Part shown: positions 34,606 to 42,172 of the stretch, one piece after another
Position numbering within the stretch: position 1 is the stretch's first letter
Layout of the letters: every line of letters starts with the position of its first letter
DNA from: Mycolicibacterium peregrinum
GTDB lineage: Bacteria; Actinomycetota; Actinomycetes; Mycobacteriales; Mycobacteriaceae
Length of the DNA: 64,000 bases
Assembly (NCBI RefSeq): GCF_002102345.1
Contig: NZ_LQPP01000043.1
Span: forward strand, 186,001 to 250,000
Direction: 5' to 3'
The notes under the pieces: generated by a model
Database searches by the model: none
What the model saw: the letters and a program-made list of their open reading frames with translations, nothing else
Told to the model about the DNA's origin: nothing
Made by a program: the position numbers and the translations under genes

Positions 34606-36390
34606 ATGTCGGGTGGGGTTGGGGAACGTCACATTTCGCGGAGATCATTTCTGGCCGGGACGGCCACAGCCGGCGTGGCCGCGGCGGCGCTGAGCAGGCC
34701 GACAACCGCGCGCGCCGCACCGGGTTCCACGGTCGCGATCTTCGGTGCCGGGGTGGCGGGCCTGACCGCCGCGCACGAATTGGCCGAGCGCGGGTACCGG
34801 GTCACGGTGTTCGAGCGAAAAGCGTTGGGGGGCAAGGCGCGGTCAATTCCAGCGCCGTCCCCGTCGGGTAGCCCGCTGCCGGCTGAGCACGGCTTCCGGT
34901 TCTTCCCCGGCTTCTACCGCAATGTCACCGACACCATGCGGCGTATTCCTTTCGCCGGCAACACCTTCGGTGTCTGGCAGAACCTGACTCGGGCCACGTC
35001 ATACCTACACTCGGGGTTGGGGCGGGCGGATCTGACGATCCCACTGCCGTTTCCGATCCCGACCCTGCCCAACCCCATCACCCCGAAGGCGTTCACCGAG
35101 TCGGTGGCCGCGGTGTTCCAGACGTTGTTCCGGCTGCCGCCGTTGGAGGCGGTGTACGCCGCGCAGAAACTCGCGGTCTACGTCACCAGCTGCGACGAGC
35201 GCAAGCTCGGCCAGTGGGACAACATGACCTGGGAGAAATTCATCGGGGCGGACCACAAGAGCAAGGAGTACAACCGCTACCTGGCCGACGGCATCATCCG
35301 GAACCTGGCCGCGTCCAAGTCCAAGGACGCCAGTGCCCATTCGATCGGGCTGGTCGGTGAGGCCTCGGTGTGGTCGATCCTGCTGCTGGGCAACGACATC
35401 GACAACAAGGGTTTCGACCGGGTGCTCAACGGCCCCACCAGCAGTCAGTGGATCGATCCCTGGGTAACGCATCTGCAATCGCTCGGGGTGACGTTCCGGC
35501 TCGGGCAGGCACTGGCGCGGCTGACTCCCAACGGCAGGCACATCGCGTCGGCCACGGTGGTGGACGGCAACGGGGTGGCTCAACCGGTGGTCGCCGACTG
35601 GTACATCTCCGCCGTGCCGTGCGAAAAACTCGCGGCGGTGCTGACCCCCGACGTGATCGCGGCCGATCCCAAGCTGGCCTCGGTGGCGGCGTTGCGCACC
35701 GAGTGGATGAACGGTCTCATGTTCTTTCTGCGCGAGCGCGTCGACGTCACCAAGGGGCACGTCAACTACGTCGACTCCGGGTGGGGGCTCACTTCGATCA
35801 GCGAGGCCCAGTTCTGGAAGCGGCCGCTGACGACCTATGGGGACGGCACCGTCAAAGACTGTCTGTCGGCGATCATCTCGGACTGGAGCACGCAGGGAAA
35901 TTTCAACGGGCTGAGCGCCAGGCAGTGCACCCCGCCGCAGATCGCCGCCGAGGCCTGGGCGCAGATCAAGGCCCATCTCAACGACACCAGCATCGTGGTG
36001 ACGGACCAGATGGTGCATTCGTGGTTTCTCGACCCGTCGATCATCGACTCGGGCACGCCCAATGTGCGCAACGACGAACCGCTGTTCATCCAGGACCCGG
36101 GGTCGTGGGCGCGCCGGCCGGAGGCGGTCACCGGGATCGACAACCTGTTCCTGGCCGGTGAGTGGATCAAGACCGACCAGAACGTCACCACGATGGAGGG
36201 GGCCAACGAAGGCGGCCGATATGCCGCCAACGGCGTGCTGCTGGCCTCGGGTTACGCAGGTCCGAAGGCCAACGTCCTCGGGTTGTTCCAGGCGCCGTGG
36301 TGGGCTCCGTTCAAGGCCGCCGACAAGGCGCGGTACCGGGCCAGGCTGCCCCACGCGTTCGACATCGCCGACACCCGCTGGCCGACCTGA
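34606..36390 (+). CDS. Tat-exported FAD-dependent oxidoreductase (amine oxidase / hydroxysqualene dehydroxylase-like)
   Basis: 594 residues. A twin-arginine signal (SRRSFLAGTATAGVAAAAL, cut likely at TARA) sends the folded flavoprotein across the membrane. FAD-binding dinucleotide fold: VAIFGAGVAGLTAAHELAERGYRVTVFE, then GGKARSI; the end has the second FAD motif (NLFLAGEWIKTDQNVTTMEGANEGGRYAANGVL). Family: flavin-containing amine oxidase/phytoene desaturase-like, of which actinobacterial members are often labelled hydroxysqualene dehydroxylase (HpnE). Being exported and divergent from a lipid-import operon, it may act on an envelope lipid or sterol-like substrate; this is inference. Start ATG with GAGGTGG upstream. 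Confidence 0.82.
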   Translation: MSGGVGERHISRRSFLAGTATAGVAAAALSRPTTARAAPGSTVAIFGAGVAGLTAAHELAERGYRVTVFERKALGGKARSIPAPSPSGSPLPAEHGFRFFPGFYRNVTDTMRRIPFAGNTFGVWQNLTRATSYLHSGLGRADLTIPLPFPIPTLPNPITPKAFTESVAAVFQTLFRLPPLEAVYAAQKLAVYVTSCDERKLGQWDNMTWEKFIGADHKSKEYNRYLADGIIRNLAASKSKDASAHSIGLVGEASVWSILLLGNDIDNKGFDRVLNGPTSSQWIDPWVTHLQSLGVTFRLGQALARLTPNGRHIASATVVDGNGVAQPVVADWYISAVPCEKLAAVLTPDVIAADPKLASVAALRTEWMNGLMFFLRERVDVTKGHVNYVDSGWGLTSISEAQFWKRPLTTYGDGTVKDCLSAIISDWSTQGNFNGLSARQCTPPQIAAEAWAQIKAHLNDTSIVVTDQMVHSWFLDPSIIDSGTPNVRNDEPLFIQDPGSWARRPEAVTGIDNLFLAGEWIKTDQNVTTMEGANEGGRYAANGVLLASGYAGPKANVLGLFQAPWWAPFKAADKARYRARLPHAFDIADTRWPT

Positions 36391-36399
36391 CCCCCTTAC

Positions 36400-36418
36400 T
36401 GAAAACAATTCTCAATAA
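36400..36418. promoter_or_regulatory. Zur-like box TGAAAACAATTCTCAATAA
   Basis: AT-rich partial palindrome (TGA..TCA ends, 5 of 7 symmetric pairs) resembling the mycobacterial zinc-uptake regulator box as I recall it (TGAAAATNATTTTCA-like). It lies between the -35 position and the -10 box (36422-36427) of the GTPase gene, an ideal place for repression. Confidence 0.45.
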
Positions 36419-36421
36419 ACC

Positions 36422-36427
36422 TACGAT
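36422..36427 (+). promoter_or_regulatory. -10 box TACGAT of a leaderless promoter (COG0523 GTPase)
   Basis: TANNNT hexamer ending 6 bp before the GTG start; no ribosome binding site is present. Confidence 0.5.
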
Positions 36428-36433
36428 GGCCCG

Positions 36434-37375
36434 GTGACGTCCACCGGATCGGTACCCGTGCTGGCGGTCGCCGGGCATCTCGGCTCGGGTAAGACCACGC
36501 TGCTCAACCATCTACTACGCAACGGTCGCGGCGTCCGGATCGGTGCGCTGGTCAACGACTTCGGCGCGGTCAACATCGACGCCATGCTCGTGGCGGGGCA
36601 GGTCGATGCGATGGCATCGCTGTCCAACGGTTGTATCTGCTGTGCGGTCGACGGCGAGGAAGTCGGCGAGATGCTGGGCAAGCTCGCGGCGGTCAAACCA
36701 CGGTTGGATCTCATCGTCGTGGAGGCCAGCGGCGTTGCCGAACCGGCCGCACTCGCCCGCACCATCGTCACCGTCGACGATCCGCGATTCCATTACGCCG
36801 GCCTGGTTCTGGTCATCGACGGCCTGCAACCCGACCTGAGTCACGGGCTGCCGGTCGCCGATCTGGTGGTGCTCAACAAGGCGTCCTCATGCGCCGACGT
36901 CGAAGCCCTGCTCGCGCAGATCCGCGAGTTCAGTCCCCGGGTTCCGGTGCTGCCCACCGACTTCGCCCGGATCGATCCCGAGCTGCTGATCGACCCGCCG
37001 GAGCGGACTCCGCAGGCCCAGCTGTCCTTCGACGAGCTGTTGCACGACGAGCACGATCACGACCATCCCGAGTATCAGAGCGTCGACTTTCGCACCGATG
37101 CCGCGGTCAACCCACGCCTGTTCATGGAGTTTCTGCGGGACCGCCCCGCTGGGCTGTACCGCGTCAAGGGCTTCGTCGACTTCGGCGCCCAGCGCTTCCT
37201 GCTGCAGCTGGTGGGCAGCTCGCTGCGTTTCGAGAAGCGTCGGGGGACCGGCACCGAGTTGGTGCTGATCGGCACCGGGATGGACCCGTCGGCGCTGCGG
37301 GCCGGCCTCGAGCGGTGCACCCGCGAGCCGGCGGACGAGAACGCGATGCTCGGGGTGCTCAAGTACGTGGTGTAG
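36434..37375 (+). CDS. COG0523 / CobW-family GTPase, probable zinc metallochaperone
   Basis: 313 residues of the G3E P-loop GTPase group: Walker [16 protein letters not shown], metal-binding SNGCICC (CxCC), [14 protein letters not shown] in place of NKxD, a His/Asp-rich stretch ([11 protein letters not shown]) and the C-terminal CobW domain ([11 protein letters not shown]...RFLLQLVG). Members deliver zinc (ZNG1/YeiR types) or cobalt. The guanine motif is VVLNKASS rather than NKxD, which is worth noting. The Zur-like box argues for a role in zinc starvation rather than cobalamin. The GTG start is read from an apparently leaderless mRNA. Confidence 0.87.
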   Translation: MTSTGSVPVLAVAGHLGSGKTTLLNHLLRNGRGVRIGALVNDFGAVNIDAMLVAGQVDAMASLSNGCICCAVDGEEVGEMLGKLAAVKPRLDLIVVEASGVAEPAALARTIVTVDDPRFHYAGLVLVIDGLQPDLSHGLPVADLVVLNKASSCADVEALLAQIREFSPRVPVLPTDFARIDPELLIDPPERTPQAQLSFDELLHDEHDHDHPEYQSVDFRTDAAVNPRLFMEFLRDRPAGLYRVKGFVDFGAQRFLLQLVGSSLRFEKRRGTGTELVLIGTGMDPSALRAGLERCTREPADENAMLGVLKYVV

Positions 37376-37436
37376 CCGGCGGCGGTGGTTCCTCGTCCGG
37401 TTATCCTGGCCGCTCACCCGAATTCGAGGAGCCGCA

Positions 37437-37718
37437 TTGTTCAAGGTCAACGAGTACTTCGGCGGCGACGTCGCATCGATCGCCTTCACCACGCCGGAGG
37501 GAAACGCGACCGTGGGCGTCATGGCCGTCGGCGAGTACGAGTTCGGCACGTCCCAGCTCGAGATCATGAAGGTGGTCTCCGGCGCGCTGACCGTCAAGTT
37601 GCCCGGCAGCGAGCAGTGGGAGACCTTCGCGGCCGGAACACAATTCACCGTGCCCGCCGACAGCAAGTTCCAGGTGCGGGTCGAGGCTGAGACCGCCTAC
37701 CTGTGTGAGTACCGCTGA
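37437..37718 (+). CDS. ppnP: Pyrimidine/purine nucleoside phosphorylase
   Basis: 93 residues, cupin-fold PpnP (DUF1255, YaiE), which phosphorolyses several nucleosides to base and ribose-1-phosphate. Whole-length match: [70 protein letters not shown], and the AYLCEYR end. The start is TTG 37437, an unusual codon, fixed by GAGGAG 5 bp upstream and by the conserved FxxNEYF N-terminus. 61 bp after the GTPase gene. Confidence 0.92.
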   Translation: MFKVNEYFGGDVASIAFTTPEGNATVGVMAVGEYEFGTSQLEIMKVVSGALTVKLPGSEQWETFAAGTQFTVPADSKFQVRVEAETAYLCEYR

Positions 37719-37754
37719 CGCGGATTCACTCGGCTGCCCTAGCCCTCTCAGGCC

Positions 37755-37817
37755 CGCCGATTTCTACCCAGGGGCTGTTCGAAGTCGCTCGTCGCGACCC
37801 AGGCGTAGAAATCGGCG
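37755..37817. repeat. Inverted repeat, 13-bp perfect arms, 37-bp loop
   Basis: Arms CGCCGATTTCTAC and its exact complement in the gap between ppnP and tspO. The loop contains further GTCGC/GCGAC pairing. Could terminate the ppnP transcript, or be a mobile palindromic unit; no flanking target duplication was seen. Confidence 0.6.
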
Positions 37818-37865
37818 ACTGACGCGCACGTGTGCGGACCAGGCAATCCGGGTATGTAGTCGCCC

Positions 37866-38348
37866 ATGCGACCGATCACTCTGGCCAAGACGGCCACCGC
37901 GGCACTGGCCACTGCGCTCGTCGGCGGCCTGGCCAGCCGGCCAGCCCAGTCCAACTGGTACGAGCAGCTGCGCAAGCCGTCCTTTCAGCCTCCGCGACAA
38001 GCCTTTCCGATCGTCTGGCCGATTCTGTACACGGGTATCGCGGTGGTGTCGGCCCGCACGATCGATCGGCTGCGCACCGAGCGGCGTCAGGACCAAGCCC
38101 GCGCCTACACGGTCGCGCTGGCCGGCAACCTCGCCGTCAACGCCGCGTGGTCATGGGTGTTCTTCTCCCAGCGCAGGCTCGGCGCCGCGGCCGTCACCGC
38201 CGCGGCACTGACCGCCAGCAGCGCGGATCTGACCCGTCGTGCGGTGCAGGCCCAGGGCGCCCCCGGCGCCATCCTCACGCCCTATCCGCTGTGGTGTGCC
38301 TTCGCGACCGCGTTGTCCACCCGGATCTGGATGCTCAACCGCGATTGA
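37866..38348 (+). CDS. tspO: TspO/MBR family protein
   Basis: 160 residues, five membrane helices typical of TspO/peripheral benzodiazepine receptor-like proteins, which bind porphyrins and cholesterol. Seen: NWYEQLRKPSFQPPRQAFPIVWPILYTG (the signature WYxxLxKPxxxPPxxxFPxVWxxLY), NLAVNAAWSWVFFSQRRLG (N...AWSxxFF), and LTPYPLWCAFATALSTRIWMLN. Conserved Pro and Trp residues are in place. Ends 6 bp before the tail of convergent menJ. Confidence 0.93.
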   Translation: MRPITLAKTATAALATALVGGLASRPAQSNWYEQLRKPSFQPPRQAFPIVWPILYTGIAVVSARTIDRLRTERRQDQARAYTVALAGNLAVNAAWSWVFFSQRRLGAAAVTAAALTASSADLTRRAVQAQGAPGAILTPYPLWCAFATALSTRIWMLNRD

Positions 38349-38354
38349 CGGAGA

Positions 38355-39575
38355 TCAACTGAACGGCTTGCGCTGATCCAGGCGACGCGAAGCCAGGCCC
38401 GCACCCCGCCACACCCGCGCGACCCAGTCGTCGTCTTCTTCGGTGACCAGGTTGCCCATCACCCGCACGGCGATGTTCATCAGGAACGACGAGCGGACCG
38501 CGAGCGGTCCGGAGGCGGGCAGGAACCGGGGCAGCGTGAGCAGCAGGGCCAGCCGTCGGGCGATCGAGAAGCCCTGGGCGTAGTGGTCCTGCAGCAGTGC
38601 GGGCCAGGCATGTGAATAGTCGGCGGAGCCCAGCAGTTCAGCCGCCAACCGGCCGGTTTCCAGCCCGTAGTCGATGCCCTCGCCGTTGAGCGGGTTGATG
38701 CACGCTGCCGCGTCGCCGACGAGCATCCAGTTGGGTCCGGCCACCCCGGACACCGCGCCGCCCATCGGCAGGAGCGCCGACAGCGCGGCCCGTGGCTCCC
38801 CGGAGAATCCCCATTCCTCGCGGCGCAAATCGGTGTAATACGACAGCAGCGGCCGCAGGGCCGCGTGGGCGGGACGCTTGGCCGTCGCCAGGGCTCCCAC
38901 GCCGATGTTCACCTCACCGTTGCCCAGCGGGAAGATCCAGCCGTAACCGGGGAGCACCTGGCCTTCGGGGGAGCGCAGCTCCAGATGCGAGGTGATCCAC
39001 GGCTCGTCGGCGCGCGGCGTGGCGATGTAGCCGCGGATGGCCGTGCCGTACACGGTTTCCTTGTGCCAGGTGCGGCCCAGCACGCGGCCAAGAGTGGAAC
39101 GGGCTCCGTCTGCGACGATCAGATGGTTGCAGCCGATCATGGCGCCGTCGTCGAGCTGTACAGATTCGACTCGTCCGCGTGGGTCATAGTTGACTCCAAC
39201 GACTTTGGCGCCCAAGCGCATCTTGGCGCCGTCGTCGGCGGCGACCGAGCGGATCCGGTCGTCGAGTTCGGTGCGCGGAACCGCACTCCCGGTGGACGGG
39301 AACGACGGCCCGGGCCACGCCACCTCGACGTCCGCGCCGAACCCCGACATCCGCAGGCCGTGGTGCCGGATCCGGGTGTCGAGCCACGGACCCATGCCGA
39401 GCCGTTCCAGTTCGGCAACGGCACGCGGCGTCAGTCCGTCGCCGCAGGATTTGTCCCGCGGGAACTGTGCCGCGTCGACCACGAGCACGTCACGACCGGC
39501 TCGGGCCGCCCATGCGGCGGCCGCCGACCCGGCCGGCCCCGCGCCGACGACGACCACGTCTGACTTGATATCCAT
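38355..39575 (-). CDS. menJ: Menaquinone reductase MenJ (geranylgeranyl-reductase family flavoprotein)
   Basis: 406-residue flavoprotein equivalent to Rv0561c, which saturates the second isoprene unit of MK-9 to give MK-9(II-H2), the main mycobacterial quinone. Seen: VVVVGAGPAGSAAAAWAARAGRDVLVVDA (FAD), PRDKSCGDGLTPRA (family motif), VADGARSTLGR, GYGWIFPLGNGEVNIGVG, and LVGDAAACINPLNGEGIDYGLETGRLAAE. The start is the ATG at 39575, only 21 bp from the divergent grcC1 start, so their promoters overlap. Confidence 0.93.
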   Translation of the reverse strand: MDIKSDVVVVGAGPAGSAAAAWAARAGRDVLVVDAAQFPRDKSCGDGLTPRAVAELERLGMGPWLDTRIRHHGLRMSGFGADVEVAWPGPSFPSTGSAVPRTELDDRIRSVAADDGAKMRLGAKVVGVNYDPRGRVESVQLDDGAMIGCNHLIVADGARSTLGRVLGRTWHKETVYGTAIRGYIATPRADEPWITSHLELRSPEGQVLPGYGWIFPLGNGEVNIGVGALATAKRPAHAALRPLLSYYTDLRREEWGFSGEPRAALSALLPMGGAVSGVAGPNWMLVGDAAACINPLNGEGIDYGLETGRLAAELLGSADYSHAWPALLQDHYAQGFSIARRLALLLTLPRFLPASGPLAVRSSFLMNIAVRVMGNLVTEEDDDWVARVWRGAGLASRRLDQRKPFS

Positions 39576-39584
39576 TGCTCCCAG

Positions 39585-39590
39585 TATGTT
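39585..39590 (+). promoter_or_regulatory. -10 box TATGTT of a leaderless grcC1 promoter
   Basis: Lies in the 21-bp gap between divergent menJ and grcC1 and ends 6 bp before the grcC1 ATG. The rest of the promoter must overlap the menJ coding start. Confidence 0.55.
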
Positions 39591-39596
39591 GGACGA

Positions 39597-40604
39597 ATGA
39601 GGACACCAGCGACTGTGGTGGCAGGCGTTGATTTCGGGGACGCGGCGTTCGCCGCCGACGTCCGGGACAGCGTCGCCAGGATCGAACAACTGATGTCTGA
39701 CGAGCTGGGCAAAGCCGACGAGCTCATGGCAGAGGCGGTCCAGCATCTGTTCCAGGCCGGCGGCAAGCGGTTCCGTCCGCTGTTCACCGTGCTCGCGGCG
39801 TCCCTGGGGCCTCGGCCCGACGATCCGGACGTCGCGATCGCCGGTGCGGTCATCGAGCTGGTGCACCTGGCGACGCTGTATCACGACGACGTCATGGACG
39901 AGGCCCAGATGCGGCGTGGGGCACCGAGCGCCAACGCCCGGTGGGGCAACAACATCGCGATCCTGGCGGGTGACTACCTGTTCGCCACGGCCTCGCGGCT
40001 GGTTTCCCGGCTGGGACCGGACGCGGTGCGTGTGATTGCTGACACATTCGCCCAGTTGGTGACCGGTCAGATGCGTGAGACCCGCGGCGCGGCGGAGCAT
40101 GTCGACTCCGTCGACCATTACCTCAAGGTGGTCTACGAGAAGACCGCCTGCCTGATCGCCGCCTCGGGGCGGTTCGGCGCGACGTTCTCGGGCGCCGATG
40201 CCGAGCAGGTCGAGCGGCTGAACCGGCTGGGTGGGATCGTGGGCACCGCGTTCCAGATCTCCGACGACATCATCGACATCGACAGCGATCCCGATGAATC
40301 GGGCAAGGTTCCGGGCACTGACCTGCGCGAAGGCGTGCACACACTGCCGGTGCTGTACGCGCTGCGTGAGTCGGGGCCGGATTCCGACCGGCTGCGCGAG
40401 TTGCTGGCCACACCCGTGGAGCGGGAAGAGGACGTGGCCGAGGCGCTGACCCTGCTGCGCCGGTCGGCCGGGATGGTGCGCGCGAAGGAGACGGTGGCCG
40501 AGTACGCGGCGCAGGCCCGTGACGAGCTGGCCAGCCTTCCGGCCGGGCCCGGACGCGATGCGCTGGCCACCCTCGTGGACTACACGGTCAACCGTCACGG
40601 CTGA
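39597..40604 (+). CDS. grcC1: Polyprenyl diphosphate synthase (GrcC1)
   Basis: 335-residue all-trans polyprenyl synthase, corresponding to Rv0562; it likely makes the long isoprenoid tail for menaquinone. Aspartate-rich motifs: FARM in LYHDDVMDEAQMRRG and SARM in ISDDIIDIDSD; also GGKRFRPL and the KTA region YEKTACLIAAS. The last Asp of the first motif (DDxxD) is present. The neighbouring menJ reduces the tail, so the pair handles the same side chain. Confidence 0.92.
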   Translation: MRTPATVVAGVDFGDAAFAADVRDSVARIEQLMSDELGKADELMAEAVQHLFQAGGKRFRPLFTVLAASLGPRPDDPDVAIAGAVIELVHLATLYHDDVMDEAQMRRGAPSANARWGNNIAILAGDYLFATASRLVSRLGPDAVRVIADTFAQLVTGQMRETRGAAEHVDSVDHYLKVVYEKTACLIAASGRFGATFSGADAEQVERLNRLGGIVGTAFQISDDIIDIDSDPDESGKVPGTDLREGVHTLPVLYALRESGPDSDRLRELLATPVEREEDVAEALTLLRRSAGMVRAKETVAEYAAQARDELASLPAGPGRDALATLVDYTVNRHG

Positions 40605-40666
40605 TTCCGGAACCACGGACGGTAACTGAGCGTTTAATCAGCGATGGTTGCCGAGTAGTTGCCTAG

Positions 40667-41563
<897 letters not shown>

Positions 41564-41587
41564 CCCTTCGTCGTTGAGCGCCTGAAG

Positions 41588-42109
41588 CTAGGCGAGCCGC
41601 TCCATTGCTCGCCGTGCGTACTTGCGGATCTCTGCATGCTCGGAGCCGACATACGGTGCGACGAGGTCTCGTACCCCGGCGGCTTTCATCTGGATCAGCG
41701 CTTTGAGGGCGAATGCCGTGTATGGGCTGTCCAGATAACCGACCGCCAGATCGCGAGCCTCATCGGTTTTCACCTTTCCCAGATAGCTCACCAGCCAACT
41801 CCGGCCGGCCATGTCGATCGGTTCGGCCAGCAGCTCGACGATCTGGTCGAAATGTCTTGCCGTGGCTACGAATGACAACGTCGACAGTGCAGAATCCTGA
41901 GCTCCGCGGCTAAGTGGAGGTTGGTGGCGGATCTGGGCCAGCATCAAGTCGACGATGTGCTGCTTGCCCTTGGCGGCGCGGTGGCAGCGTCGGCGGTCGG
42001 TCGTCGCTCTTGGACTCGACCGCGCCTATGGCGTCGCGCAACTGCGCGATGATGGCCTGCTGATCCGCCCCCCACACGGTCACGATAGCCAAGTCCACAA
42101 ACGCAATGA
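41588..42109 (-). pseudogene. HEAT-repeat-like gene remnant with a frameshift
   Basis: Two adjoining frames read as one protein. The upstream part (FVDLAIVTVWGADQQAIIAQLRDAIGAVES) and the downstream part (AAKGKQHIVDLMLAQIRHQPP...LSTLSFVATARHFDQIVEL and SWLVSYLGKVKTDEARDLAV) switch frame near 41990. The downstream part shows paired helices of HEAT type (YLDSPYTAFALKALIQMKAAG, VAPYVGSEHAEIRKYARRAM). The upstream end runs into a strong hairpin and then the SulP gene tail, so the 5' part of the gene is missing. The intact downstream frame alone (TTG 41947, or ATG 41944) could still encode about 119 residues. Function unknown. Confidence 0.55.
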
Positions 42110-42158
42110 GCGTGCGCGAACTGCTGGTCGGACAGCAGTTCGCGCACGCTCGTTGCGC
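42103..42158. terminator. Long hairpin (25-bp arms, 6-nt loop) after the SulP-carbonic anhydrase gene
   Basis: Arms 42103-42127 and 42134-42158 pair over 25 bp with a single mismatch (a G-T wobble in RNA), loop GTCGGA. It lies 14 bp after the SulP gene stop. Unusually long for a terminator; it may also be a palindromic repeat that marks the truncation point of the HEAT-like remnant. Confidence 0.65.
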
Positions 42159-42172
42159 AAGCCGGAGAGAAC

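Noticed and set aside
37748-37975. Minus-strand 75-residue frame before tspO
   Set aside because: It consists of the inverted repeat plus antisense of the tspO start; no ribosome site or family match.
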